Part shown: one piece after another, positions 45,105 through 54,605 of the stretch | How positions within the stretch are numbered: the stretch's first letter is position 1 | Layout: each line of letters starts with the position of its first letter | Made by a program: the position numbers and the translations under genes | Notes under the pieces: generated by a model | Database searches by the model: none | What the model saw: only the letters and a program-made list of their open reading frames with translations | Told to the model about the DNA's origin: nothing | Assembly: GCF_001269385.1 (NCBI RefSeq) | Contig: NZ_CXOO01000011.1 | Coordinates: forward strand, 124,001 to 188,000 | Direction: 5' to 3' | DNA length: 64,000 nucleotides | Source of the DNA: Limnohabitans sp. DM1 | Lineage (GTDB): Bacteria > Pseudomonadota > Gammaproteobacteria > Burkholderiales > Burkholderiaceae_C

Positions 45105-47468
45105 TTATTTCTTCAAGCCCTGCAGCTTGGCAAATGCGCTGGCCATGGCAGAGCCTGCTCCGGCTGCGGGGGGCGAGGTGTAACCACCGCCGCCGCCACG
45201 CTGGCGGTTGTCCCGCCCTGCCCCTTCAAACTTGTTGTCACGGGGGCCATCGCGTCTGGCAGGCGCGGCGTCGAGTTTCATGGTCAAGCTGATGCGCTTG
45301 CGGGCCACGTCGACTTCGAGCACCTTCACTTTGACAATGTCGCCGGTCTTGACCACCTCGCGGGCATCGGTCACGAATTTGTTGGCAAGCTGGCTCACAT
45401 GGACCAATCCGTCCTGGTGTACGCCCAAATCAACAAAAGCGCCAAACTGGGCCACGTTGCTCACGGTGCCCTCCAAGGTCATGCCCTCTTTCAGGTCTTT
45501 GATGTCTTCCACGCCGTCCGCCAGACGCGCCACTTTGAAGTCGGGTCGCGGGTCGCGGCCGGGTTTTTCCAACTCGCCCAAGATGTCTTTGATGGTGATG
45601 GCACCAAATTTGTCGTTCGCAAACAGCTCTGGCTTGAGGGTTTTGAGCACATCGCTGCGGCCCATGATTTCTTGAATGGGCTTGGCGGTTTTGACAATGA
45701 TCTGCTCAACCACCGGGTAGGTTTCGGGGTGCACGCCCGTCATGTCCAGCGGGTTGTCACCGCCACGAATGCGCAAAAAGCCCGCACTTTGCTCGAAAGT
45801 CTTGGCCCCCAAGCCGGTCACTTTGAGCAAATCCTGGCGGGTCTTGAACACGCCATTGGCATCACGCCAGCGCACCACCGACTTGGCCACGCTGGCCGAC
45901 AAACCCGACACGCGGGTGAGCAGCGGCACACTGGCCGTGTTCAGGTCCACGCCCACCGAGTTCACGCAGTCTTCCACGACCGCGTCCAGCGTTTTGGCCA
46001 GCTCGCTCTGGTTCACGTCGTGCTGGTACTGGCCCACACCAATCGCTTTGGGGTCGATCTTGACCAGCTCAGACAGCGGGTCTTGCAGGCGGCGGGCAAT
46101 GGATGCCGCGCCGCGCAGGCTCACGTCCACATCGGGCATTTCTTGACTGGCGAATTCGCTGGCCGAGTACACCGAAGCGCCCGCCTCACTGACCACCACT
46201 TTCTGAATCTCGACGCCATCGCGCAGGCGAGCCAGTTGCTTGATCAGATCCCCCGCCAATTTGTCCGTCTCGCGGCTGGCCGTGCCGTTGCCAATCGCGA
46301 TCAGGTTGACGTTGTGCTTTTCGCAGAGCTTGGCCAGGGTGAAGAGCGAGCCTTCCCAGTCCTTGCGGGGCTCGTGTGGGTACACCGTGGAGGTGTCGAC
46401 CAATTTGCCGGTGGCATCCACCACGGCCACTTTCACGCCCGTGCGGATGCCCGGGTCCAGGCCCATGACCACGCGCGGGCCTGCGGGCGCGGCCAGCAAC
46501 AGGTCGCGCAGGTTGTCGCTGAAGACTTTGATGGCGACTTTTTCGGCCTCTTCGCGCAGGCGTGCAAACAAATCACGCTCGGTGGACAGGCTCAATTTCA
46601 CACGCCAAGTCCAGGCCACACATTTGCGGATCAGGTCATCCGAGGGGCGGGCCGCATGGCTCCAGCCCAGGTGCATGGCAATCTTGCCTTCGGCGATGCT
46701 GGGTTTGCCGGGTTCAGGCTCCACGGGCAGCACCAGTTTGGCGTCGAGTATTTCCAAAGCGCGACCGCGAAACACAGCCAAAGCGCGGTGCGAAGGCACG
46801 CGGCCAATCGGCTCGTCGTAATCAAAGTAATCGCGGAACTTGGACACATCGGCGTTGTTCTCGTCTTTGCCGTCGGCCAGTTTGCTTTTGAACAGGCCCT
46901 CGTTCCAGAGCCATTCGCGCAGGGCTTGCACCAGCGAAGCGTCTTCGGCCCAGCGCTCGCTCAGCAAATCGCGCACGCCGTCGAGCACGGCTGCCGTGGT
47001 GGTGAAGTCGGCCCCTTCAATCGCGCCTGCAGGCAGCACAAAGGCAGCGGCTTCGGCATGCGGGTCAAGGCGTGGGTCGGCAAACAGCTTGTCGGCCAGC
47101 GGCTCCAGCCCGGCCTCGCGGGCGATCATGCCCTTGGTGCGGCGCTTGGGCTTGAAGGGTAGATACAGGTCTTCCAGCTCTTGTTTGGTGGGTGCCGCGT
47201 CGATGGCGGCCAGCAACTCGGGCGTCATCTTGCCCTGCTCGGTGATGCTCTTGATCACGGCTGCGCGACGGTCTTCCAGCTCGCGCAAATAGCCCAAACG
47301 CGACTCCAGCTCGCGCAGCTGGATGTCATCCAGGCCGCCCGTGACTTCTTTGCGGTAACGGGCGATGAAAGGGACGGTGGCGCCACCGTCCAGCAATTCC
47401 ACGGCGGTTTTGACTTGGTCAGGGCGGATTCGGATTTCTGCGGCCAGTTGGGCCAGGATTTTTTGCAT
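45105..47468 (-). CDS. tex: Tex, S1-domain transcription accessory protein
   Basis: This 787-residue Tex is the bacterial relative of Spt6. Readable domains are the N-terminal helical region (VPFIARYRKEVTGGLDD), YqgF-like RVVMGLDPGIRTGVKVAVVD, the HhH pair (SVGVDLNTASVPLLTRVSGLS and LLKVTGLGAKTFEQSAGFLRI) and the S1 domain (GTVSNVAQFGAFVDLGVHQDGLVHVSQL). The C-terminal tail is Gly/Arg-rich. The MQKILAQL start at 47468 matches the family; an upstream frame to 47525 is not needed. Confidence 0.96.
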   Translation of the reverse strand: MQKILAQLAAEIRIRPDQVKTAVELLDGGATVPFIARYRKEVTGGLDDIQLRELESRLGYLRELEDRRAAVIKSITEQGKMTPELLAAIDAAPTKQELEDLYLPFKPKRRTKGMIAREAGLEPLADKLFADPRLDPHAEAAAFVLPAGAIEGADFTTTAAVLDGVRDLLSERWAEDASLVQALREWLWNEGLFKSKLADGKDENNADVSKFRDYFDYDEPIGRVPSHRALAVFRGRALEILDAKLVLPVEPEPGKPSIAEGKIAMHLGWSHAARPSDDLIRKCVAWTWRVKLSLSTERDLFARLREEAEKVAIKVFSDNLRDLLLAAPAGPRVVMGLDPGIRTGVKVAVVDATGKLVDTSTVYPHEPRKDWEGSLFTLAKLCEKHNVNLIAIGNGTASRETDKLAGDLIKQLARLRDGVEIQKVVVSEAGASVYSASEFASQEMPDVDVSLRGAASIARRLQDPLSELVKIDPKAIGVGQYQHDVNQSELAKTLDAVVEDCVNSVGVDLNTASVPLLTRVSGLSASVAKSVVRWRDANGVFKTRQDLLKVTGLGAKTFEQSAGFLRIRGGDNPLDMTGVHPETYPVVEQIIVKTAKPIQEIMGRSDVLKTLKPELFANDKFGAITIKDILGELEKPGRDPRPDFKVARLADGVEDIKDLKEGMTLEGTVSNVAQFGAFVDLGVHQDGLVHVSQLANKFVTDAREVVKTGDIVKVKVLEVDVARKRISLTMKLDAAPARRDGPRDNKFEGAGRDNRQRGGGGGYTSPPAAGAGSAMASAFAKLQGLKK

Positions 47469-47726
47469 GCTTTGTGATCGTGTACAGGGCGAAACTGGCG
47501 AGTTTGCCACAAGGCTGAAAGGCATGACCTCTCAGGCATGGCCGATCTGCTCCAGGCTGTTTCTTAAATTTATTTTAAAAAATGATTCTATAAATTATAA
47601 ATAATTCACTTGAAACCTTAATTTTTCTAAAAAGAGAAAATCTACAATATTGACAATGAATTTGAATTAACAAATAATGGCAACTGTTAGCGATTTTGGT
47701 GGAAATCGCAATAAGGGTCACTAAAA

Positions 47727-48131
47727 ATGAAAATTCAAAGCAATGCGAAGACAAAATTTCTAAAGGCTATCCGGGGAGGTTCTCTTCTGCTGTCTGTTGT
47801 TGCACTGAGCGCTTGTCAAACCATGACCGTGGAACAAAGCGACCAAGCCAGTCATCCCACATTCACCCCGCTGTCCGTAGAGCAGCGGATCATGAACACC
47901 GTCTCGATCAAATGGGATGTCCGCGCAGACGCAGCAGAGTTCTGCGCCAAAAGCATGCGGATTCGCTCTTTGCAACCAGGCCGTGAACTAGCGTTCATCA
48001 CACCGCCCATGGCTTGTGCCATTTGGTATGTGCCTGGCAAGGAATGCACGGTGATCACCAGCAACAAGGTGTCACATGCGGTGCTGGGTCATGAAGTACG
48101 CCACTGCTTTGAGGGGCACTTTCACCGCTGA
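47727..48131 (+). CDS. Lipoprotein with C-terminal HExxH motif
   Basis: This 134-residue protein has a type II signal peptide with lipobox (VVALSAC, Cys near residue 30). The mature part contains CAKSMRI, CAIWYVPGKECTVI and ends with LGHEVRHCFEGHFHR, in which HEVRH fits the zincin HExxH consensus at the extreme C-terminus. Four Cys residues could form disulfides in the periplasm. A proteolytic role is possible but the domain is very small. About 200 bp of A+T-rich DNA upstream probably holds the promoter. Confidence 0.75.
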   Translation: MKIQSNAKTKFLKAIRGGSLLLSVVALSACQTMTVEQSDQASHPTFTPLSVEQRIMNTVSIKWDVRADAAEFCAKSMRIRSLQPGRELAFITPPMACAIWYVPGKECTVITSNKVSHAVLGHEVRHCFEGHFHR

Positions 48132-48160
48132 CTGAACGTTCAGGGCTTTCGCCCCTGCAC

Positions 48161-49072
48161 TCAGGCGCTGGCTTGGCGCAAGGCCTTGCGCAGCCCCTCG
48201 CCCACTTCGGGGCGTGCCGCAAAGGGGTCGGGCGGATTGATGCCTTGAACAATCGCCACCATGCGGCTTTGCACGTTGCCCAGCGCCTGCGGGTGACTGT
48301 AGATGTAGAACTGGTCTTTGGCGACCGCATCAAACACCTTTTGCGCCACATCGGCAGCCGACACTTTGCCGCTTCCAACCGCTTTATCGCTTTGCGCTTG
48401 GCCGATCAACTGGCTGGCTGTCGGCTTGTCAGCGGCGAGGTCCGCAGGACGGTTGCGGTGGCTCTGGCTGATGCCCGTAGGGACAAAGTAAGGACACAAA
48501 ACGCTGGCGCTGACCTGGTCAGACACCAGCTGCAAGTCTTGGTAGAGGGTTTCCGTCAAAGACACGACAGCGTGTTTGCTCACGTTGTAAATGCCCATGT
48601 TGGGGGGGGTGAGCAAACCGGCCATGCTGGCGGTGTTGACGATGTGGCCTTGGTAGGCCGGATCGGCCTTGGCGGCTTCGAGCATCATGGGGGTGAACAG
48701 GCGCACGCCGTGCACCACGCCCCAGAGGTTGACGCCCAGCACCCATTCCCAGTCGGCTACCGAGTTTTCCCAAACCAGGCCCCCTGCCCCCACGCCCGCG
48801 TTGTTGAACACGAAATGTGGTGCGCCAAAACGAGCCTTCACGTCGGCAGCCAACTGCTCCATGGCCGCCGCATTCGACACATCCACCTTGCGCGCCAGCA
48901 CCTGAGCGCCTTGGGCGGTCATCTCGGCTTCGGCTTTGTCCAGTGCGTCTTGCTGCACGTCCACCAGCACCAGGTTCATGCCCAGCTTGGCGCCGATGCG
49001 GGCGCACTCCAGCCCGAAGCCCGAACCCGCTCCGGTCAGCACAGCGGTTTTGCCTTGGAAGTTCTCGATCAT
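48161..49072 (-). CDS. Short-chain dehydrogenase/reductase
   Basis: This 303-residue classical SDR has TGAGSGFGLECARIG (cofactor loop), VFNNAGVGAGG, catalytic Ser in NTASMAGLL and the YNVSK active site (Y-x3-K). LVLVDV after the second strand with an acidic residue suggests NAD(H) preference. It is the last gene of the lipid-catabolism block and its ATG overlaps the GST-domain gene stop. The substrate is probably a hydroxyacyl or alcohol compound, by context. Confidence 0.88.
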   Translation of the reverse strand: MIENFQGKTAVLTGAGSGFGLECARIGAKLGMNLVLVDVQQDALDKAEAEMTAQGAQVLARKVDVSNAAAMEQLAADVKARFGAPHFVFNNAGVGAGGLVWENSVADWEWVLGVNLWGVVHGVRLFTPMMLEAAKADPAYQGHIVNTASMAGLLTPPNMGIYNVSKHAVVSLTETLYQDLQLVSDQVSASVLCPYFVPTGISQSHRNRPADLAADKPTASQLIGQAQSDKAVGSGKVSAADVAQKVFDAVAKDQFYIYSHPQALGNVQSRMVAIVQGINPPDPFAARPEVGEGLRKALRQASA

Positions 49073-50004
49073 GGGGAAACCTTTTTGAGTGTGAACCCGA
49101 CACGCGGGAAATGGACATGGACGGTGCCCGCACGGTCATCGGTGCGGCGCAGGGTGTAACGGGTGCGGGTGGCCGCGATCAGCTCGCCCTCGGTGGGCTC
49201 CAGGCCAAAGTTGTCGGCCGCGATCACCACCGCACTGCCCAGCGCGATGCCGTGATCGTCCTGAAACACCTCAGTGGGCACAGGCGCAGGCGTGGCGCTG
49301 CGGGCCACATGCAAAGCTTCCTCGGCGCTGCATTTGCCGGGCTTGCCGTGCCCGATAGCCTGCATGCGGGCCATCCAGGCTGGGATATCGGGCGTGGCGT
49401 CAAAAATGCTGGCCAATACTGGCGTGCGTTCTTGCGTGAACCACAGCGGGTGGTAGACCGCAAAATCGGCCACACAAGGCTGGTCGCCGAACAAAAAGTC
49501 TTGCCCGTGCAGCATGTTGGCGATGCGCCGCAGATAACTTTTGTACGTGCCAGTGGCGTCGGCAGACGCCATGCGGGCCGCGCCGCCGCGCATGGCGGTG
49601 CGGTCGGCCACAAAGGCCTGCACGCCCTCAGCAGGCGCACCTGCAAAGACTTGCGCCACGCCAGCAGGCTGAAAATTGTAGGCCATGGCGGCGGTGAACA
49701 AGGCGCTGTCGGCCCACTGCGCCACGATCCTGGCAGCACCCTTCACGGCGTCTGGATAGATCGTTGGCGTGGGGGCCAGCTGCTCCAGCACATCGCAAAT
49801 GAGTGCCGTGTCGCAGTAAATGTCCGCACCGATCTGCAGCACCGGCGTTTTGCGGTAACCGCCCGTGAGCGCCGTCAGGTCGGGCTTGGGCATGATCATC
49901 GGGATGAACACGCTCTTCCAGGCCAGTTGCTTGAGGCCCAGAATCAGGCGGACCTTTTCTGCAAACGGCGACGTGGGGTAATGGTGCAGGATCAGATCGG
50001 ACAT
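49069..50004 (-). CDS. Glutathione S-transferase-like protein, extended C-terminus
   Basis: This 311-residue protein has an N-terminal thioredoxin-like GST domain (MSDLILHHYPTSPFAEKVRLILGL, RKTPVLQIGADIYCDTALI) and a helical C-domain (GDQPCVADFAVYHPLWF). About 80 extra residues follow at the end, forming a beta-rich add-on (GIALGSAVVIAADNFGLEPTEGELI). The PTSPFAEKVR motif suggests a Ser-type catalytic residue. The ATG at 50004 matches the domain start. Confidence 0.88.
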   Translation of the reverse strand: MSDLILHHYPTSPFAEKVRLILGLKQLAWKSVFIPMIMPKPDLTALTGGYRKTPVLQIGADIYCDTALICDVLEQLAPTPTIYPDAVKGAARIVAQWADSALFTAAMAYNFQPAGVAQVFAGAPAEGVQAFVADRTAMRGGAARMASADATGTYKSYLRRIANMLHGQDFLFGDQPCVADFAVYHPLWFTQERTPVLASIFDATPDIPAWMARMQAIGHGKPGKCSAEEALHVARSATPAPVPTEVFQDDHGIALGSAVVIAADNFGLEPTEGELIAATRTRYTLRRTDDRAGTVHVHFPRVGFTLKKVSP

Positions 50005-50015
50005 GGGGCCTGGCC

Positions 50016-51032
50016 TCAGATCAGTTTGACCAGCTGCTTGCCAAAGTTCTTGCCTTTGAGCAGACCCAAGAAGGCCTCGGGCGCAGCGGCCAGGCCTTGC
50101 GCCACGGATTCGCGAGGGCGCAAGGTGCCCGTGCCGACCAGGGTGCCGAGTTCTTGCAGGGCTTCGGGCCAGACTTCCATGTGCTCGCTGACGATGAAGC
50201 CTTCGATCTTCATGCGGTTGACCAGAATGAGCGCCGGGTTGGCCATGGGCAGGGGCGCGCCATCGTAGCCGGCGATCATGCCGCACACCGCAATGCGGGC
50301 GAACGCGTTGGTGCGCAGCATCACCGCGTCAAGCACCATGCCACCCACGTTTTCAAAGTGACCGTCGATGCCGTTCGGGCAGGCTTCGCGCAGCGCCTTG
50401 GACAGGCTCAGGTAATCCTTGTGCTCCTTGTAGTCGATGCAGGCGTCAAAGCCCAGCTCCTTGACCACGTAGTCACACTTGTCTTTGCCGCCTGCAATGC
50501 CGACCACGCGGCAGCCGCGGGCCTTGGCCAATGCGCCATAAGCACTGCCCACCGCACCGCTGGCGGCGCTCACGGTCACGGTCTCGCCTGCTTTGGGGTT
50601 GATGATCTTGACCAGGCCGTACCAGGCGGTCACGCCGGGCATGCCCACAGCGCCCAGGTAGTGCGACAGCGGCACATGGGTGGTGTCGACCTTGCGCAGC
50701 GCGCCGATCACATTGGCATCCACCACGCTGTATTCCTGCCAGCCACCCATACCCACCACTTGGTCACCGGCTTTGAACTTGGGGTGCAGGCTTTCGACCA
50801 CCTCACCGACAGTGCCGCCAATCATGACTTGACCCAGGGGCTGGGGCACAGCGTAGCTCTTGCTCTCGTTCATGCGGCCACGCATGTAGGGGTCCAGGCT
50901 CATGTAGTGGTGTTTGACCAGCACTTGACCTTCTTGCAAGGCAGGAATGGGAGCTTCGACCAGTTTGAAGTTGGCCACAGTGGCTTCGCCTTGAGGACGG
51001 TTGTCGAGCACGATTTGGTGATTGAGTGTCAT
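50016..51032 (-). CDS. NADP-dependent oxidoreductase, MDR family (CurA-like)
   Basis: This 338-residue zinc-independent medium-chain reductase has LVKHHYMSLDPYMRGRMNESKSY, GVTAWYGLVKIINPKAGETVTVSAASGAVGSAYG for NADP binding, and FENVGGMVLDAVM. CurA/YncB-type enzymes reduce double bonds of enones and 2-alkenals. The chosen start MTLNHQIVLDNRPQG is typical; an upstream in-frame start at 51149 is unlikely. Confidence 0.92.
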   Translation of the reverse strand: MTLNHQIVLDNRPQGEATVANFKLVEAPIPALQEGQVLVKHHYMSLDPYMRGRMNESKSYAVPQPLGQVMIGGTVGEVVESLHPKFKAGDQVVGMGGWQEYSVVDANVIGALRKVDTTHVPLSHYLGAVGMPGVTAWYGLVKIINPKAGETVTVSAASGAVGSAYGALAKARGCRVVGIAGGKDKCDYVVKELGFDACIDYKEHKDYLSLSKALREACPNGIDGHFENVGGMVLDAVMLRTNAFARIAVCGMIAGYDGAPLPMANPALILVNRMKIEGFIVSEHMEVWPEALQELGTLVGTGTLRPRESVAQGLAAAPEAFLGLLKGKNFGKQLVKLI

Positions 51033-51079
51033 CTGTTTTCCGTTCTTTGTGGGTTGGTCGTAAAAATGAACAAAAAGAT

Positions 51080-51502
51080 TCAGTCTGTGTGAAGGGCATC
51101 GGTGCCCCGACGGGGCACATATTTGAACGTTCCGGTGGCATGTGCACACAAACGCCCCTCGGGGTCGTAAACACCACCTTCCGTGAAGGCGAGTTTGCGC
51201 GTGCGGTGCAACAAGCGGCCGCGACCAATCAGCCGGCCGCCTAAGGGGGCTGAAGCTGCTTGCATGAAACTGGTCTTCATTTCAATTGTGAAAACACCGT
51301 TGCTGGGCTCCACGCTGCGTGCGGCTGCCGCCAGCACGATGTCCAAAAAGGTCATGATCGCGCCCCCATGGACGACATCAAAAGAGTTGAATATTTCCGG
51401 ACGCATCGGAAACCACAGTTCGGATTGGCCGTCTTCAAATTTTTCCAATGTGATGCCCAAGTGGTCCACAAACGGAATCGGAACGCCAAAAGGAATGCTC
51501 AT
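51080..51502 (-). CDS. PaaI-type hotdog thioesterase
   Basis: This 140-residue PaaI/YbgC superfamily protein has FVDHLGITLEKFEDGQSEL, the active-site helix FDVVHGGAIMTFLDIVLA, and IEMKTSFMQAASAPLGGRL. It probably hydrolyses acyl-CoA intermediates or relieves stalled CoA esters of the pathway encoded around it. It sits 15 bp after the SDR gene. Confidence 0.9.
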   Translation of the reverse strand: MSIPFGVPIPFVDHLGITLEKFEDGQSELWFPMRPEIFNSFDVVHGGAIMTFLDIVLAAAARSVEPSNGVFTIEMKTSFMQAASAPLGGRLIGRGRLLHRTRKLAFTEGGVYDPEGRLCAHATGTFKYVPRRGTDALHTD

Positions 51503-51517
51503 TTCAAACCTTAGGGC

Positions 51518-52309
51518 TCAGCCGCCGATGATGGCGCTCACGCCGCCGTCCACCGCCAGCCATTGGCCCGTGATGTGTTTGCCTGCGTCGGACGCGAACA
51601 ACACCGCCAAACCCTTGAGGTCTTCGTCGTCGCCCAAGCGGCGCAGCGGAGCGGCTTGTGCCATGTTGTCGGCCCCGATGGTGTCCAAAAGGCCTTGGCT
51701 CATCTTGCTGGGGAAAAACCCTGGGCAGATCGCATTGACGGTGATGCCATGCTCGCCCCACTCGCCAGCCAGGGCTCGGGTGAAATTGATGACCGCACCC
51801 TTGGAGGTGTTGTAAGCGATGGTTTCCATCGGGGAAGGGTTGCCCGCCAGACCCGCGATGGACGCCACGTTCAGAATGCGGCCTTTCCCGCGTGGGATAA
51901 AGCTCTGCTTGGCCACTTCTTGAGAGAGGATGAAATAACCGCGCACGTTCAGGTTCATGACCTTGTCCCAGGCCGAGACCGGGTGGTCTTCGGCGGGCGC
52001 CCCCCAGGTCGCGCCTGCGTTGTTGACCAGGATGTCGATGGGGCCCATGCGCTCCATGGTTTCCGTGGCCAGGCGTCGAATGTCTTCTTCCTTGCCGCAG
52101 TCGGCAGCGATCCAGCGGGCATCGATGCCCGCGGCCTGCAGCTCAGCAGCGGCTTCTTCCAGGTCGGCTGCTTTGCGCGAGCTGAGCATGATCTTGGCGC
52201 CGGCTTCGCCCAAGGCATGGGCCATTTGCAGGCCCAGGCCTCGCGAGCCACCCGTGACCAAGGCCACTTGCCCGGTCAGGTCAAAAAGTTGCTGAATGCT
52301 GCGTGCCAT
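51518..52309 (-). CDS. SDR family 3-hydroxyacyl-type dehydrogenase
   Basis: This 263-residue classical SDR has VTGGSRGLGLQMAHAL, NNAGATWGAP, catalytic NVASIAGL and YNTSKGA, and the PGFFPSKMS loop. The close match to FabG-like/gluconate dehydrogenase-like SDRs and its place in a beta-oxidation block suggest oxidation of a 3-hydroxyacyl intermediate. The ATG at 52309 was chosen. Confidence 0.9.
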   Translation of the reverse strand: MARSIQQLFDLTGQVALVTGGSRGLGLQMAHALGEAGAKIMLSSRKAADLEEAAAELQAAGIDARWIAADCGKEEDIRRLATETMERMGPIDILVNNAGATWGAPAEDHPVSAWDKVMNLNVRGYFILSQEVAKQSFIPRGKGRILNVASIAGLAGNPSPMETIAYNTSKGAVINFTRALAGEWGEHGITVNAICPGFFPSKMSQGLLDTIGADNMAQAAPLRRLGDDEDLKGLAVLFASDAGKHITGQWLAVDGGVSAIIGG

Positions 52310-52332
52310 GTGGTGCTCCTGTTGTGTAGGTC

Positions 52333-52638
52333 TTATTCGACGATGAAATCCATGCAACGGCGCTCTTGGACGACCGCTTTCATGAAGGGTTTGATGGCCA
52401 GATGATCGGGGTGATTTTGGTAAGCCGCTAGCACCTGCGCGTCATCGATCAGCATGTGGAGGACCAAATCGTTGGTGCAGTCCATGCCGGGCGTGGCGGT
52501 GGCGACTTCGAAAGCGCGGATGCCGGGGACCACCTGGGCACATGAGAGCAATAGCGATTTCGCTTTTTCAAGGTTGCTCGCTTTGTCTGCCCCATCGGCG
52601 TGGTCTTTCAAATTCCACATGACGATGTGGCGGATCAT
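52333..52638 (-). CDS. Dabb (stress-responsive alpha/beta barrel) protein
   Basis: This 101-residue protein begins MIRHIVMWNLKD and contains PGIRAFEVATATPG, DLVLHMLIDDAQVLAAYQNHPDHLAIKPFMK: the Dabb fold, a ferredoxin-like dimer. It overlaps the acyl-CoA dehydrogenase stop by one base (TGATG). Function in the pathway is unknown. Confidence 0.9.
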   Translation of the reverse strand: MIRHIVMWNLKDHADGADKASNLEKAKSLLLSCAQVVPGIRAFEVATATPGMDCTNDLVLHMLIDDAQVLAAYQNHPDHLAIKPFMKAVVQERRCMDFIVE

Positions 52639-54452
52639 CAGAAGGCCTCTTCGGGCAAGTCGGCGCAAGTCGCGTCGCGGCTGCGCACCACATTCAGCCA
52701 AGCCCCGATCTTGGGCAGCTCGTAGCGGAAGAAGTAGCGGCAAGCGGCGCGTCGGCCTTGGGCTGCTGGGCTGTTGTCGTTGCCGAGGCTGTTGGCCACG
52801 TCGAGCCAGATCCAGGCGATCACGGTGTGGCCAAAGGCCTGCAAATACGGCACGGCGTTGGCCAGGGCTTGCGCAGGCTCGGCACCCGCCCAGGCTTGTT
52901 GGGTGGCTTGGCTCACTTGCTGGAGGGCATCGCGCAAGGCTCCCGCTTCCGGGGCCCAATTCGATTCGGCTTTGGCGGCCGTGGCCAGCATGCGCTCGGC
53001 CAGCAGCTGCAGGCCCCGGCCGTTTTCCATCAAGACCTTGCGGCCCAACAGGTCCATGGCCTGGATGCCGTGCGTACCTTCATGGATCATGTTCAGACGG
53101 TTGTCGCGCCAGTACTGCTCCACCGGGAAATCACGGGTGTAGCCGTAGCCGCCGTGAATCTGGATGGCCAGGCTGTTGGCCTCCAGACACCATTCGCTGG
53201 GGAAGCTCTTGACGATGGGCGTCAGCACTTCCAGCAGCAGGCGCGCCACATCGGCGTCTTCTGCAGTGCCCGTGTGTTGCTCGTCCACCAGACGGGCGCT
53301 GTACAGGGCCAAAGCCAGAGCGCCTTCGCTGTAAGCCTTTTGCGCCAGCAACATGCGCTTGATGTCGGCGTGTTCGATGATGCGCACTTGGGGCTGGCTC
53401 GCGTCCTTGCCCCCTGCCCCGGTGGGTCGGCCTTGCGGGCGGTTTTTGGCGTAGTCGAGGCTGGCGTAATAACCGGCCATGCCGAGCATGGTGGCGGCCA
53501 TGCCCACGCCGATGCGGGCCTCGTTCATCATGTGGAACATGCAGCGCAGGCCTTCGCCGGGCTTGCCGACGAGGTAGCCTACGGCTCCAGCATTGCCGCG
53601 CACGGGGTACTTGCCCTCGCCAAAGTTCAGCAGCGTGTTGGTCGTGCCGCGCCAGCCGCATTTGTGGTTCAAGCCCGCCAGGGCCACGTCGTTGCGCTCG
53701 CCGGTCAGCTGTCCATTCGTGTCCACCATCTTTTTGGGCACGATGAAGAGCGAAATGCCTTTGACACCCGGCACCAGCTGGCCGTTCGCGTCAGGGATCT
53801 TGGCCAGCACCAAATGGATGATGTTCTCGGAGAGTTCGTGCTCGCCCGAGGAAATCCACATCTTGTTGCCTTTGAGGCGGTAGCGTGCGCCCAAAGCGTC
53901 GTCTTCAAAACCTTCACCATCGGGCGTGGCGCGTGTGGTCACGTCGCTCAGCGACGAACCCGCTTGTGGCTCACTCAGACACATGGTGCCTGAGAAGCGC
54001 CCCGAAAATTCGTTGGCCGCAAACACATGCTTTTGCAGATCGGTGCCGTGCACCATGAGCAAATTGGCGTTGCCGCTGGTGAGCATGCCCGAGCCGATGC
54101 TGACGGAGGCCATGGCAAAAAAGGCGTTGGCTGCGGCTTCGACTGTGTAGGGCAGCTGCATGCCGCCGATCTCGTAGTCTTGCGCAGCGCTGAGCATGCC
54201 CGACTCGGCGTAGGCCTTGTACGCGTCGTGTGTGGCCTGGGGCAGGATGACTTTTTCGCCATCAAAGTGGGGTTCTTGTGTGTCCACCAGGCGGTTGAAA
54301 GGGGCGTATTTTTCCCGCGCAATGCGCTCGCAGGTGTCGAGCACCGCGTCAAAGGTTTCACGCGAGTGATCGGTAAATCGCTCGCGGCTTTGCAGGTTTT
54401 CGACCTTCAGCCAGTCGTGCAGCAAAAAATCAATGGTAGGACGAAGTGACAT
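52638..54452 (-). CDS. Acyl-CoA dehydrogenase, large (FadE5/DmdC-like) subfamily
   Basis: This 604-residue flavoenzyme has TMCLSEPQAGSSLSDV and YRLKGNKMWISSGEHE for FAD and substrate, a catalytic-Glu region within HIHGGYGYTRDFPVEQYWRD, and the large C-terminal extension typical of the FadE5/DmdC-like group. It catalyses alpha,beta-dehydrogenation of acyl-CoA, the first step of the beta-oxidation cycle completed by the neighbouring genes. Confidence 0.94.
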   Translation of the reverse strand: MSLRPTIDFLLHDWLKVENLQSRERFTDHSRETFDAVLDTCERIAREKYAPFNRLVDTQEPHFDGEKVILPQATHDAYKAYAESGMLSAAQDYEIGGMQLPYTVEAAANAFFAMASVSIGSGMLTSGNANLLMVHGTDLQKHVFAANEFSGRFSGTMCLSEPQAGSSLSDVTTRATPDGEGFEDDALGARYRLKGNKMWISSGEHELSENIIHLVLAKIPDANGQLVPGVKGISLFIVPKKMVDTNGQLTGERNDVALAGLNHKCGWRGTTNTLLNFGEGKYPVRGNAGAVGYLVGKPGEGLRCMFHMMNEARIGVGMAATMLGMAGYYASLDYAKNRPQGRPTGAGGKDASQPQVRIIEHADIKRMLLAQKAYSEGALALALYSARLVDEQHTGTAEDADVARLLLEVLTPIVKSFPSEWCLEANSLAIQIHGGYGYTRDFPVEQYWRDNRLNMIHEGTHGIQAMDLLGRKVLMENGRGLQLLAERMLATAAKAESNWAPEAGALRDALQQVSQATQQAWAGAEPAQALANAVPYLQAFGHTVIAWIWLDVANSLGNDNSPAAQGRRAACRYFFRYELPKIGAWLNVVRSRDATCADLPEEAF

Positions 54453-54494
54453 ATTGGGTTGAACGTTGAGGTTAAGTTATCAATTTGAGCATTT

Positions 54495-54602
54495 GGCGTT
54501 GAGCGTTCAGCGTGAATGCTGTGCCTTGGGCACAAGGCAGACCATCAAACGCCCAACGCTTATCGCTCAACGCCTAACGCAACACGCTCAACGCTCAACG
54601 CC
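54495..54602. repeat. Intergenic inverted cluster of CGTTGAGCG-type units
   Basis: GGCGTTGAGCGTTCAGCGTG (54495-54514) and its inverse CACGCTCAACGCTCAACGCC (54583-54602) match at 19 of 20 positions, with more CGCTCAACG-like units between. A smaller hairpin TGCCTT/AAGGCA lies at 54522-54539. The whole can fold as a long stem-loop between the acyl-CoA dehydrogenase and thiolase genes. Confidence 0.8.
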
Positions 54603-54605
54603 CCA

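Noticed and set aside
45399-47162. Long plus-strand open frame (587 codons) opposite tex
   Set aside because: It is antisense to a clear, complete Tex protein; its His/Gln/Val-rich composition is typical of a shadow frame in high-G+C DNA.
48141-48157. Hairpin CAGGG/CCCTG between the convergent lipoprotein and SDR genes
   Set aside because: The stem is only 5 bp and lacks a U-tract; it may aid termination but cannot be called.
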